From NCBI RefSeq assembly GCF_042663585.1, contig NZ_JBHTAN010000006.1, positions 2,108,001 through 2,172,000 on the forward strand: a stretch of DNA of 64,000 nucleotides, in the 5' to 3' direction. The position numbers and the translations under genes are program-made. Positions 16,596-25,404 of the stretch are shown piece by piece. Source of the stretch: Natranaeroarchaeum sp042663585. GTDB lineage: Archaea; Halobacteriota; Halobacteria; Halobacteriales; Natronoarchaeaceae. Numbering within the stretch: the first letter of the stretch is position 1; each line of letters begins with the position of its first letter. The notes under the pieces are model-generated. The model saw only the letters and a program-made list of their open reading frames with translations, ran no database searches and was not told the origin of the DNA.

Positions 16596-18146
16596 GTGAC
16601 ACGAACCCTCGCTGATACGTCCCTCGCTGGTACGTCTATCGGCATCGTCGGTGCCGGCATCGGCGGCCTCTCCGCGGCGGCGTATCTCGCCCGAGACGGG
16701 GCCGACGTAACGGTCTACGAACAGCGCTCGGCGGTCGGCGGCGTCGCAGGGACACTGGTCGACGGCGAGTTCCAGTTCGACACTGGTCCGTCGTGGTACC
16801 TGATGCCCGAACTGTTCGAGCGCTTCTTCGAGCACTTCGACAGTCAGCCGACCGACTACTACGACCTCGAACGGCTCGACCCGAACTACCGGGTGTACTG
16901 GAAGGACGGCGACAGCGTCGACGTACCCGCCGATCCGGGCGCCGCCGCGGAGCTGTTCGAGTTCTACGAGGACGGCGGTGGCGAGGCATTCGAGCGGTAT
17001 CTCGATCAGGCCGAAGAGGCCTACGAGCTAGGGATGAACCGGTTCGTCATGGCCAACCGCTGGCGGCTACGCGATTACGTCTCGACTGACGTTGCGCGCT
17101 CGGGCCGGGGAATCAACTTCCTCGGGACGATGGACGAGCACGTCAGCGAGTACTTCGATCACCCCAAGCTCCGACAGTTGGTTCAGTACACGCTGGTCTT
17201 CCTCGGTGGGTCGCCGTACAACACGCCGGCGCTGTACACCCTGATGAGCCACGTCGACTACGGGCTTGGCGTCTACTATCCACAGGGCGGGATGTCGGCG
17301 TTCATCGACGCGCTGGAGTCGGTCGCCCGCGAGCAGGGCGTCGAGATTCGGACGGAGACGCCGGTGACCGGGCTGGAGCCGGGACAGTCGAGTATCTCCG
17401 TCGACCACCGGGGAGGGACGACGAGCCACGACCGGGTCGTCAACAACGCCCCGCCCGCACACGTCGAGCGGGACCTCCTCCCGGATGACGTAGTCGGCTC
17501 ACGGCCGATCGGTTCGCTGGTCGGCGGCGACGGCGAGTACTGGGACAGCCGAACCCTCGCTCCCTCGGCGTTCATGCTGTATCTCGGCATCGACGGCGAC
17601 CTCGACGAGTTCGAGCACCATACGCTCGTGCTCCCGACGGACTGGAGCGACCACTTCGAGTCGATATTCGAGGAGTCCGGATGGCCCGAGGATCCGGCGT
17701 ACTACGTCAACGTTCCGTCCCAGACCGACCCCTCAGTTGCACCCGAGGACGCCGAGACGCTGGTCGTCCTCGTCCCGGTCGCGCCCGAACTCGACGACGA
17801 CCCCGAGCAACGAGAACGGTTCCGTGACGACGTGCTCGACAGCCTCGCCGAGCACGTCGGCGTCGACCTGCACGACCGGATTCGCGTCGAGCACTCGGCC
17901 TGCGTCAGCGATTACAAAGCCCAGTTCAACAAGCTCGGCGGGACGGCGCTCGGCCTCGCCCACACTCTCGAACAGACCGGGCCGATGCGCCCCGGATTCA
18001 AGGTTCCGAACGTCGACCGCGCATACTACGTCGGCGGCGACGTCAACCCCGGAATCGGCGTCCCGATGTGTCTCCTAAGCGGCGAGCACGTCGCCGAGGT
18101 GGTGAAAGAGGACGTCGCGGGCGGCGGACTCTTCGGTAACTGGTGA
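16596..18146 (+). CDS. crtI: Phytoene desaturase (CrtI family)
   Basis: FAD-dependent desaturase that converts phytoene toward lycopene, the precursor of bacterioruberin and beta-carotene. The 516-residue protein has the dinucleotide-binding motif GIVGAGIGGLSAAAYLARDG, the following FQFDTGPSWYLMPELF, and the C-terminal CrtI signature YYVGGDVNPGIGVPMCLLSG. I chose the GTG at 16596 because an ATG-initiated frame from 16500 would overlap the end of blh and add unrelated residues. Other bacterioruberin genes are not in this window. Confidence 0.93.
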   Translation: MTRTLADTSLAGTSIGIVGAGIGGLSAAAYLARDGADVTVYEQRSAVGGVAGTLVDGEFQFDTGPSWYLMPELFERFFEHFDSQPTDYYDLERLDPNYRVYWKDGDSVDVPADPGAAAELFEFYEDGGGEAFERYLDQAEEAYELGMNRFVMANRWRLRDYVSTDVARSGRGINFLGTMDEHVSEYFDHPKLRQLVQYTLVFLGGSPYNTPALYTLMSHVDYGLGVYYPQGGMSAFIDALESVAREQGVEIRTETPVTGLEPGQSSISVDHRGGTTSHDRVVNNAPPAHVERDLLPDDVVGSRPIGSLVGGDGEYWDSRTLAPSAFMLYLGIDGDLDEFEHHTLVLPTDWSDHFESIFEESGWPEDPAYYVNVPSQTDPSVAPEDAETLVVLVPVAPELDDDPEQRERFRDDVLDSLAEHVGVDLHDRIRVEHSACVSDYKAQFNKLGGTALGLAHTLEQTGPMRPGFKVPNVDRAYYVGGDVNPGIGVPMCLLSGEHVAEVVKEDVAGGGLFGNW

Positions 18147-18222
18147 GATCACGGGGGGTATCGCCGGGACGAGGTGTCCGGATTGCCGTACCGTTTTGTT
18201 CGTTCGACCCTTGACACGAGTA

Positions 18223-19146
18223 ATGAGCGAACTCCCAGAAGTGATTGCTGGCGTCGACGACGTCGACTGTACCGGAATGGACGTGCTGGTCACCGGTTCG
18301 ACGAGCGGCATCGGCCGTCACGCCGCGCTGGCGCTAGGTCGACTGGGCGCGGACGTGATCGTCCACGGCCGCGATCCGTGGAAAGGCGAGAGCGTGGTCG
18401 ACGAACTCACCGCGCTCGGCGCGGAGGCGACGTTCGTCCGGGCCGACTTCTCCGATACCGATGCCGTCGAGGAACTCGCGGCAACGGTTCGAGAGGAAAC
18501 CGATGGGCTCGACGTGCTCGTCAACAACGCCGGCGGATTCTTCCGTGGCGGCGAACTGACCGACCTCGGCGTCGAGTACACGTTCCACGTCAACCACCTC
18601 GCGCCGTACTTGCTGACCGCAGAGCTACTGGATCACCTCGCTCCGGACGCCCGCGTCGTCACGACGGCCTCAGGTGCCCACCAGGGCGCGTCGCTGGATC
18701 TGGATCGAGTTACCGAACCGGACGCCGGGATGTGGGCGTACAGCCACTCGAAACTGGCAAACATCCTCTTCGCGACCGAGTTGGCGCGACGGCTCGACGC
18801 CGCTGATCGGGACGTCACGTCCAACAGCCTCCATCCGGGTGCGATCCCCGGCAGCGGCTTCAGCCGGTTCCTTCCCGGCCCGCTCTCCAGCCTGTTCGGG
18901 AAACTCGATGTGGTTCCCGGCGTCACGTCGGTGGCTGACGGGGCCGCCGCACTGGTGAATCTCGCAGTATCACCGAGGACCGCAGACGTCTTCGGGCGCT
19001 ACTTCTCCGGCCAGAGCGTTACGACGCCCTCGGATGCGGCACAGGACACCGTCGCCGCACAGCGCCTCTGGGAGCAAAGCGCCGAACTGCTCGATATCGA
19101 GGAGCCACTCGCTGAGCCCCCGGCAAAGACGTCTGCGGACGAGTAA
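18223..19146 (+). CDS. Short-chain dehydrogenase/reductase
   Basis: A 307-residue NAD(P)-dependent oxidoreductase of the SDR superfamily. It shows the cofactor motif VTGSTSGIGRHAALAL, the LVNNAGG motif, and the catalytic YSHSKLAN (Y-x3-K). The pattern resembles retinol dehydrogenase/WW-oxidoreductase-type SDRs (SNSLHPGAIPGSGFSR). Given the neighbouring retinal-forming blh gene, a retinoid or carotenoid substrate is possible but unproven. The ATG at 18223 (MSELPEV) is preferred over one nine codons earlier. Confidence 0.85.
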   Translation: MSELPEVIAGVDDVDCTGMDVLVTGSTSGIGRHAALALGRLGADVIVHGRDPWKGESVVDELTALGAEATFVRADFSDTDAVEELAATVREETDGLDVLVNNAGGFFRGGELTDLGVEYTFHVNHLAPYLLTAELLDHLAPDARVVTTASGAHQGASLDLDRVTEPDAGMWAYSHSKLANILFATELARRLDAADRDVTSNSLHPGAIPGSGFSRFLPGPLSSLFGKLDVVPGVTSVADGAAALVNLAVSPRTADVFGRYFSGQSVTTPSDAAQDTVAAQRLWEQSAELLDIEEPLAEPPAKTSADE

Positions 19147-19222
19147 CGAACAGGGAACACCGATTGCCCCCGACCCAGGCCGTTTCCGCAAGCTTTTGGC
19201 CAGTGGCGCGAGCAGGTGAGCC

Positions 19223-20125
19223 GTGAGCCGCTATCGTACCCTCTCGCTGTTCCTGTTGCTCGCCGCCGTCTGGGGCTCTGCGTTCGTAGCGATCAACGCC
19301 GGGCTAGCGTATTTTCCACCAGTAACGTTTGCCGCGCTCCGGTTCGACGTCGCCGGCATCGTCATGCTCGCGTACGCGGCCTACGCCGTCGACGATCCGA
19401 TCCCGCGTGGCCGCCGCGAGTGGTCGGACGTCGCCATCGGTGCGACGCTGATCATCGCTGGCTACCACGCCTTCCTCTTCTACGGCGAAAGTAGCCCCGC
19501 GGTGACCAGCGCCATCGCCGCGGTCATCGTCGGACTCTCGCCCCTCCTGACGACGGTGTTCGCCAGGGCCTTCCTCCCGTCCGAGCGACTGACGCTCGTC
19601 GGTGTCACCGGCCTACTGATCGGTCTCGTCGGTGCGGTCGTGCTTGCGTCGCCCGACCCTGCAAACCTGACAGGAGACGGCACTACCGCCAAGTTCCTCG
19701 TCCTTCTCGCCGCGACGTCCTTCGCCCTCGGCTCCGTCCTCACGAGGGCCCTCGACTCCGGGATGGACATCGAGACGATGGAGGCCTGGTCGATGCTCGT
19801 CGGCGCGGTGCTCACTCACGGGGTCGCGCTCGTACTCGGCGAATCGGTGGACGCTATCGTCTGGACGACCGAGTCCCTGCTGGCGCTCGGCTACCTCGCC
19901 GTCGTCGCCAGCGGCCTCGGCTTCCTCATCTACTTCGACTTGCTCGACCGGGTCGGCCCCATCGAGATCAACCTCGTCTCCTACGTGGCACCGGTCTTCG
20001 CGGCGCTGGTGGGCTGGCTCCTGCTCGACGAGGGCCTCACGCTCACGACCGTCGCCGGGTTCGCCCTCATCTGTACGGGCTTTGCGCTCGTCAAGCGGTC
20101 GGCGATCAGAGAGGAACTGTCCTGA
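19223..20125 (+). CDS. EamA/DMT-superfamily permease
   Basis: The 300-residue protein has ten predicted membrane helices in two EamA repeats. The first opens with LFLLLAAVWGSAFVAINAGL and the second with FLVLLAATSFALGSVLTRAL, ending ALVGWLLLDEGLTLTTVAGF. The family exports or exchanges metabolites such as amino acids and nucleotide precursors; the substrate cannot be told. The start is a GTG preceded by GGTGA. It converges on the CNNM-like gene with a 7-bp gap. Confidence 0.87.
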   Translation: MSRYRTLSLFLLLAAVWGSAFVAINAGLAYFPPVTFAALRFDVAGIVMLAYAAYAVDDPIPRGRREWSDVAIGATLIIAGYHAFLFYGESSPAVTSAIAAVIVGLSPLLTTVFARAFLPSERLTLVGVTGLLIGLVGAVVLASPDPANLTGDGTTAKFLVLLAATSFALGSVLTRALDSGMDIETMEAWSMLVGAVLTHGVALVLGESVDAIVWTTESLLALGYLAVVASGLGFLIYFDLLDRVGPIEINLVSYVAPVFAALVGWLLLDEGLTLTTVAGFALICTGFALVKRSAIREELS

Positions 20126-20132
20126 TCGCCGA

Positions 20133-21194
20133 TCAGGTGTCCGTGATCTCCACGTCGAGCGGGTCTTCGAGCTTTCCAACCACGGCTTCGAGCGCGTCGG
20201 TCGCCGTGATCAGCCCGACCACCTCGTCGTCGTCCAGCACCAGTGCGAGTTCCTGTTTCTGGGCCTGAAACCGGTCGATCGCTTCGCTGAGGTGGACGTC
20301 CGTACCGAGGGTCATCGGCGGCGTCGCGATATCCTCGAACGACCGCTCGCCCGCCCGGAGGTCGTCGAACGCATCGACAACGGTCGGCACGTAGACGATT
20401 CCCAGAAACTCCGCTGGCTCCTCGCCGATCAGCGGGAAGCGAGTGTGGGGACTCGATCCGATACGGTCGAGGTTCTCCTCGGCCGACAGTGCCGTCGAGA
20501 CGAACACGATGTCCTCGGTCTCCGTCATGACGTCTCGAACCGGGATCTCACCGATGGTGAACGCGTTGAGCACCTCCTCAAGGCGTTCTCTGGGGAGGTC
20601 CCCGCGGTCGAGCAGCGTCGTCAGCCGATGTCGAAGCTCCGCCCGGGATCGAACCCGTTCGGTCTGGCTCTCCAGCCACGCGCCCGTCATCTCGACGCCG
20701 AACAGGCTGAGCGTCCACTTGGCGACGCTGTCACCGATCGCAATCATTGGCGAGATGAGTTTCGTGAACCAGTACAGCGGCGTCGCGCCGTGGCGGGCGA
20801 CGAACTTCGTCCGCTCGACCCCGAGATAGGTCGGCGTCTGCTCGCCGTGGGTCAGATGGACGAGATTGATGATGACGAAGGCGATGATCCCAGCAGCGCC
20901 GACCGACGCGAGCACCGTGTTCTCGAAGAACGGCTCGAACAGTCCCGAAAGCGCAGGCTCTGCGATGATACCGACAGCGATGCTCGTCGCGCTGATCCCG
21001 ACCTGACAGCTCGTGAGATAGATCTCCAGATCCTCGGTCATCTCCCAGGCGCGCCGCAAGCCGGGTTCTGCGAACTCCGACTCGTCGTACTGGCGCACAC
21101 GCGTCAGGGAGAACTCGGTGGCGACGAAGAAGGCATTCCCCAGGATAAACAGTGCTCCGGCGACCAGGCGGAGACCGATCTCAAGAGTATCCAT
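20133..21194 (-). CDS. CNNM/CorC-type transporter (DUF21 plus CBS pair)
   Basis: The 353-residue protein combines an N-terminal DUF21 membrane domain of about four helices (residues 5-190, with FVATEFSLTRVRQYDESEF and GQQTPTYLG-like loop EQTPTYLGVERTKFVARHGA) with two CBS domains (about 225-345: PVRDVMTETEDIVFVSTALS and PPMTLGTDVHLSEAIDRFQA). CBS domains bind adenine nucleotides. The family includes Mg2+ or Co2+ exporters and was formerly labelled hemolysin-like. The CorC_HlyC C-terminal domain is missing, so this is a short form. Confidence 0.88.
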   Translation of the reverse strand: MDTLEIGLRLVAGALFILGNAFFVATEFSLTRVRQYDESEFAEPGLRRAWEMTEDLEIYLTSCQVGISATSIAVGIIAEPALSGLFEPFFENTVLASVGAAGIIAFVIINLVHLTHGEQTPTYLGVERTKFVARHGATPLYWFTKLISPMIAIGDSVAKWTLSLFGVEMTGAWLESQTERVRSRAELRHRLTTLLDRGDLPRERLEEVLNAFTIGEIPVRDVMTETEDIVFVSTALSAEENLDRIGSSPHTRFPLIGEEPAEFLGIVYVPTVVDAFDDLRAGERSFEDIATPPMTLGTDVHLSEAIDRFQAQKQELALVLDDDEVVGLITATDALEAVVGKLEDPLDVEITDT

Positions 21195-21277
21195 ACGTCG
21201 ACAGTTTAACGTCCAGCATAAAACTACTGCCGCCGGCAGTTCGAGATCTCCAATGGCTCAGGTAGCGTCTGTGAGCA

Positions 21278-21371
21278 GGGCCGGCGCGAAGTTCGAGTTA
21301 TGGCCACCCGAAGGCTGGTGCTCGCAGGTAGAAAATGCGGGAAAAGTGGGCCGGCGCGAAGCTCGAATTAC
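21278..21371 (-). repeat. Two partial copies of the tRNA-Pro 3' part
   Basis: Copy one (21278-21315) reads GGGCCGGCGCGAAGTTCGAG, then GTTATGGCCACCCGAAGGC, matching the acceptor 3' strand, T arm, variable region and anticodon loop of tRNA-Pro with a few changes. Copy two (21347-21371) covers only the acceptor and T arm. The 27 bp AATGCGGGAAAAGTGGGCCG plus GCGCGAA recur identically at 21334-21360 and 21474-21500. A hairpin, CTGCGC-TTT-GCGCAG within CCGAG/CTCGG (21374-21404), lies just after copy two. Confidence 0.75.
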
Positions 21372-21430
21372 GTCCGAGAACCTGCGCTTTGCGCAGAACC
21401 TCGGCCTCATTCTGAATTCGCTTGGATGGA

Positions 21431-21485
21431 TTTTCCACGCATTCCGGACCGCTCGCTACGCTCGCGGTGATGGAATGCGGGAAAA
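21431..21485. repeat. Nested hairpin abutting the tRNA-Pro 3' end
   Basis: TTTTCC-A-CGCATTCC (21431-21445) pairs with GGAATGCG-GGAAAA (21472-21485), a 14-bp stem with one bulged base. Inside it, ACCGC/GCGGT (21448-21468) encloses TCGCTACGCTC, the reverse complement of the recurring GAGCGTAGCGA loop. The outer stem ends 1 nt from the mature tRNA 3' end, so it could mark transcript termination or processing. Confidence 0.65.
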
Positions 21486-21486
21486 G

Positions 21487-21559
21487 TGGGCCGGCGCGAA
21501 TTCGAATCGCGGTTACGGCCACCCGAAGGCCGAAGGATACCAAGCTACCCCACCGGCCC
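21487..21559 (-). tRNA. tRNA-Pro (anticodon CGG)
   Basis: A 73-nt cloverleaf with acceptor GGGCCGG/CCGGCCC plus discriminator A, anticodon arm CGGCC-TTCGGGT-GGCCG (anticodon CGG) and T arm containing GATTCGAATTC. No CCA is encoded. The GTTAAAAACG box about 28 nt upstream fits its promoter. Confidence 0.95.
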
Positions 21560-21581
21560 GCACACGAAGGAAGGGGAGTAT

Positions 21582-21592
21582 CGTTTTTAACG
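21582..21592 (-). promoter_or_regulatory. TATA-like box for tRNA-Pro
   Basis: The minus strand reads CGTTAAAAACG, about 28 nt before the tRNA 5' end at 21559. Confidence 0.5.
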
Positions 21593-21617
21593 CTTCCGGA
21601 CTGTGCCCAAACGAGCG

Positions 21618-22214
21618 TCAGAATCGCGTGTAGCCGTCGGTGTCGAGATAGTGCTGTGCGACAGTGATCGCGTGATCAGCGTGGAGTCGATTCGGGCCGA
21701 GTCGGACCCGCCGATCAGTCGTCGACGCCAGCAGTTCCGCCTCCCACTCCTCGAAGTCGTAGTGGTCCGAAAGAACGAAGATCGGATCGGTCGGCGGTTC
21801 GACGTCCGAGATGGGGTCGCCGTCCTCGTGCAGTTGGACGATCGATCCCTCGCTGGCGACGTCGTCGAGTAGCTCCTCGAAGCCGATTCGCGTGAGCGAG
21901 ACGCCCGGCGACGTCTCGACGGGGATATGACCGATCGCTTCCTGACGTTGTTCGAGCGCGTTTCGGACGAGCGCGGCCGTCGAGCGCTCGTCGGGGTTGA
22001 GTCGCCGGAGGTCGCTCCCCTCGAAGGTGACCGTGAACTCGTCCTGGAGAACGAGATGCACGCGGACGTCCTCGCGGAGATCGTGCGAGAGGAAGAACGC
22101 GGAGTTAACACACCGGCAGAGTATGTCGAGGCGGCCCGCCCCGCCCGCGAGATCAGAGAGCGCGAACTCCGACTCGATGGGGGCGTCGTGGCCGATTACG
22201 ATGAACTGTCGCAT
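21618..22214 (-). CDS. trmY: tRNA (pseudouridine54-N1)-methyltransferase TrmY
   Basis: Methylates pseudouridine 54 in the T loop of archaeal tRNA to N1-methylpseudouridine, using S-adenosylmethionine. The 198-residue SPOUT-class protein begins MRQFIVIGHDAPIESEFALS and continues GGAGRLDILCRCVNSAFFLS and VHLVLQDEFTVTFEGSDLRR, characteristic of TrmY (DUF358). The knotted C-terminal part holds FVLSDHYDFEEWEAELL. I chose the ATG ending at 22214 because the 18 codons upstream lack homology. Pus10, which makes the substrate pseudouridine, is encoded 0.4 kb away. Confidence 0.93.
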   Translation of the reverse strand: MRQFIVIGHDAPIESEFALSDLAGGAGRLDILCRCVNSAFFLSHDLREDVRVHLVLQDEFTVTFEGSDLRRLNPDERSTAALVRNALEQRQEAIGHIPVETSPGVSLTRIGFEELLDDVASEGSIVQLHEDGDPISDVEPPTDPIFVLSDHYDFEEWEAELLASTTDRRVRLGPNRLHADHAITVAQHYLDTDGYTRF

Positions 22215-22305
22215 ACTCGGAGATAGCCGGGCGGATAAAAAGGGGCGTCGACTCGACCTGTTGGCCAAAAAGAATTTATTCCACTTTATTCAATGATATA
22301 TTATA

Positions 22306-22524
22306 ATGCCCTCCATCACCGTCCTGCAGTCCGGCGCAGTCGGCGGCTTCTTCCTGTTGTTCGGCCTGCTACTGTTCGCCGTCTACGTCGGCCTGATCGT
22401 GTGGACTTACTCCGATGCACAACGGAACAGCCCCCAATCGGCGGTCCTCTGGGCGCTCGTGGTCTTTTTCGCGCCGTTTCTCGGCGTCCTGCTGTACGTC
22501 CTGCTCGGTCGGGGGCAGTTGTAA
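22306..22524 (+). CDS. Small two-helix membrane protein (PLDc_N-like)
   Basis: A 72-residue protein with two membrane helices (GGFFLLFGLLLFAVYVGLIV; AVLWALVVFFAPFLGVLLYV) flanking WTYSDAQRNSPQ and ending in YVLLGRGQL. The pattern resembles the phospholipase-D N-terminal-like membrane domain found alone in many archaea. It lies between trmY and pus10. An AT-rich stretch with TTTATT about 30 nt before the ATG is the likely promoter. Function unknown. Confidence 0.7.
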   Translation: MPSITVLQSGAVGGFFLLFGLLLFAVYVGLIVWTYSDAQRNSPQSAVLWALVVFFAPFLGVLLYVLLGRGQL

Positions 22525-22597
22525 GCGAGAGAGATCGGGCGGGACTCGCCGACTGGCTTCCACAAGGTAGTTACCCACGCTCCGACTGGATAGAGGT

Positions 22598-23899
22598 ATG
22601 ACGGTTATCGAGGACGCCCGTGCACTTCTGGAGACCGGACCGCTCTGTGACGCCTGCCTCGGGCGTCCCTTCGCGGACCGGAGTTTCGGGCTGACGAACG
22701 ACGAACGGGGTATGGGACTCCGGACGACCATCGCACTGGAAGACGATACCGACTACGAATCGACGCCACCCGAGGACTGCTGGGTCTGTGAGGGCTTCTG
22801 TGGCGAGTACGACGCGTGGGCTGACCGCGTCGCCGAGGCGCTCGAGGGCGTCCACTTCGAGACGTATCAGGTCGGGACGCGTACGCCACCGCTGATCGAG
22901 GAGAACGACGCACTGCTCCGGGCGGACGCCGGACTCGACGAGGATGCGGGCGAACTGTTCAAATCCGAATTCAACCGCGAGGTCGGCAAACGCGTCGGCC
23001 AGAAGACGGACACCATGGTCGACTTCGAGCGACCCGATGTGCTCGCCCTGCTCAATCTCGAACGCGACGGCGACGTCGAAATCCAGGTCAACCCCGCGTT
23101 CGTCTACGGCCGCTATCGCAAACTCGAACGGGACATTCCCCAGACAGAGTGGCCATGCCGGGAGTGCGGCGGCAGCGGCAAGGAGCTCGGCCCCGACGGC
23201 GAGGTCGACTGCGAGTACTGCGGCGGGAGCGGCTACCTCTACGACGACAGCGTCGAGGGCTACGTCGCGCCGCTCGTCCGGGACGCCATGGAGGGCGAGG
23301 AGGGCGTCTTCCACGGTGCTGGGCGCGAGGACGTCGATGCGCGGATGCTCGAGCACGGCCGACCGTTCGTCGCCGAAGTGAAGAAACCCCACTACCGTAG
23401 CCCGGACGTCGAGGCGCTCGAAGCGCGGATCAACGAGGCGGCCGAGGGCGCAGTCGAAGTCGAGGGACTCCGACTCGCCACCCACGAGATGGTCGAGCGC
23501 GTCAAAGAGCTAGAAGCGAGCAAGACCTACCGGATGGACGTCGAGTTCGACGAACCGGTCGACGAAGCCGAATTTCAGGCGGCCCTCGACGAACTGGAGG
23601 GGACGACCGTCGAGCAGTTCACGCCCGAGCGCGTCGACCACCGCCGAGCCAGTATCACGCGCACGCGAGACGTGTACGAAGTCGACGGCGAACTCGAAGA
23701 CGAGCGTCACGCCGATATCGAACTCCACGGCGCAGGCGGACTCTACGTCAAGGAACTGGTCAGTAGCGACAACGGCCGGACCGAACCAAGCCTCTCCGGC
23801 ATGCTCGATATCGACGCCGAAGTGACGGCGCTCGACGTGCTCGACGTGCAGGGCGAAGACGAGGCCTTCGAGCAAGACGAGTTCTTCAGAGACGCCTGA
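22598..23899 (+). CDS. pus10: tRNA pseudouridine synthase Pus10
   Basis: Forms pseudouridine at tRNA positions 54 and 55 in archaea. The 433-residue protein has an N-terminal zinc-binding region (LCDACLGRPFAD and CWVCEGFC, residues about 14-70), a THUMP-like part, and a C-terminal synthase domain. A CRECGGSG...CEYCGGSG zinc finger (about residues 186-212), known in archaeal Pus10, precedes the catalytic segment GREDVDARMLEHGRPFVAEV (around residues 245-260), where the Asp of DARM is the expected nucleophile. Proximity to trmY links two successive steps at position 54. Confidence 0.95.
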   Translation: MTVIEDARALLETGPLCDACLGRPFADRSFGLTNDERGMGLRTTIALEDDTDYESTPPEDCWVCEGFCGEYDAWADRVAEALEGVHFETYQVGTRTPPLIEENDALLRADAGLDEDAGELFKSEFNREVGKRVGQKTDTMVDFERPDVLALLNLERDGDVEIQVNPAFVYGRYRKLERDIPQTEWPCRECGGSGKELGPDGEVDCEYCGGSGYLYDDSVEGYVAPLVRDAMEGEEGVFHGAGREDVDARMLEHGRPFVAEVKKPHYRSPDVEALEARINEAAEGAVEVEGLRLATHEMVERVKELEASKTYRMDVEFDEPVDEAEFQAALDELEGTTVEQFTPERVDHRRASITRTRDVYEVDGELEDERHADIELHGAGGLYVKELVSSDNGRTEPSLSGMLDIDAEVTALDVLDVQGEDEAFEQDEFFRDA

Positions 23900-23986
23900 A
23901 CCGCGAGCAGCCGTTTTGCCGACGTGTCGTATCGACGGAGCCACGGCTCAGTCTGTTGAAAACGGCCGAAGAAAGTTCGAGACCGA

Positions 23987-25402
23987 TCAGTCGGCAGTCG
24001 CTTCGACGGTTTCGCCCTCGTCCTCGCGGTAGTGCTCCGCGATGAGGTCTTGGTCGATCCGGTTGAGAGCCTCTTTCGGGAGCATCGAGAGCAGGTCCCA
24101 GCCGAGTTCGACCGTCTCGTCGATCGAACGGCTGTTGTCGTAGCCCTGCTGGACGAACTCCTCCTCGAAGCGGTCCGCGAAGTCGAGGAACTTGTTGTCC
24201 CGCTCGCTGAGCGCTTCGCGGCCGACGATGTTCACGAGGTCGCGCAGGTCCTCACCCTCGGCGTACGCCGCGTACATCTGGTCGGAGACGTCGGCGTGGT
24301 CGACGCGCGTGAGTCCTTCGCCGATACCGTCGTCCATCAGCCGAGAGAGGCTCGGTAGGACGTTGATCGGCGGTTTGATACCCTGGCTGTTGAGATCCCG
24401 ATCGATGTAGATCTGACCTTCCGTAATGTAGCCGGTCAGGTCGGGGATCGGGTGGGTGTCGTCGTCGCCGGGCATCGTCAGGATCGGAATCTGCGTGACC
24501 GATCCATCGCGGCCCTCGATCCGACCGGCGCGCTCGTAGAGCTGGGCCAGGTCGGTGTACATGTACCCGGGGTAGCCACGTCGTCCCGGGACCTCCTCAC
24601 GTGCGGCACCGATCTCTCGGAGCGCCTCACAGTAGTTGGTCATGTCGGTGAGGATCACTAGCACGTGGTAATCCTTCTCGAAGGCGAGATACTCGGCCGT
24701 GGTGAGCGCGAGTCGCGGCGTGACCGTCCGCTCGACTGCGGGGTCGTCCGCGAGGTTCATGAAGACGACCGACCGTTCCAGCGCGCCGGTGCGCTCGAAG
24801 TCGTTCATGAACTCGTTTGCCTCCTCCTGTGTGATCCCCATCGCACCGAAGATCACTGCGAACTCGGAGCCATCTTCGCCCTCCTCTTCCTCTTCCGGCA
24901 CGGACGCCTGCCGGGCAATCTGGAGTGCGAGGTCGTTGTGCGGCAGTCCCGATCCGGAGAAGATCGGCAGTTTCTGACCGCGAACGAGGGTGTTCATACC
25001 GTCGATGGCCGAGACGCCAGTCTGGATGAACTCCTCGGGATACTCGCGGGCGTAGGGGTTGATCGCCTTGCCGACGATATCGATCCGCTCGTCGGGGACG
25101 ATCTCCGGACCGCCGTCGATCGGGTTCCCGGAGCCGTCGAGCACCCGTCCGAGCAGGTCCTCGGTGACGGGCATCTTCATGGTCTCGCCGAGGAAGCGAA
25201 CGGACGACTTGCGGTCGATCCCTTCGGTTCCCTCGAAGACCTGAATCGCGACGACCCCCTCGCTCGATTCAAGTATCTGTCCGCGCTTGATGTCGCCGTT
25301 AGGGGTCTCGATCTCGACGATTTCGTCGTACCCGATCGGCTCGTCGACCTCGGCGAACACCAGCGGGCCGCTGATCTCCGTAATTGTCTGATATTCTTTC
25401 AT
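23987..25402 (-). CDS. atpB: A-type ATP synthase subunit B
   Basis: Non-catalytic nucleotide-binding subunit of the A1 hexamer. The 471 residues begin MKEYQTITEISGPLVFAEVD and contain NPYAREYPEEFIQTGVSAID, FSGSGLPHNDLALQIARQAS and SRLMDDGIGEGLTR. The P-loop is altered to SGSGLPHN, as usual for this subunit. It is the last gene of the operon here, two bases after atpA. The C-terminus carries an acidic tail. The next gene downstream is convergent pus10. Confidence 0.97.
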   Translation of the reverse strand: MKEYQTITEISGPLVFAEVDEPIGYDEIVEIETPNGDIKRGQILESSEGVVAIQVFEGTEGIDRKSSVRFLGETMKMPVTEDLLGRVLDGSGNPIDGGPEIVPDERIDIVGKAINPYAREYPEEFIQTGVSAIDGMNTLVRGQKLPIFSGSGLPHNDLALQIARQASVPEEEEEGEDGSEFAVIFGAMGITQEEANEFMNDFERTGALERSVVFMNLADDPAVERTVTPRLALTTAEYLAFEKDYHVLVILTDMTNYCEALREIGAAREEVPGRRGYPGYMYTDLAQLYERAGRIEGRDGSVTQIPILTMPGDDDTHPIPDLTGYITEGQIYIDRDLNSQGIKPPINVLPSLSRLMDDGIGEGLTRVDHADVSDQMYAAYAEGEDLRDLVNIVGREALSERDNKFLDFADRFEEEFVQQGYDNSRSIDETVELGWDLLSMLPKEALNRIDQDLIAEHYREDEGETVEATAD

Positions 25403-25404
25403 TG

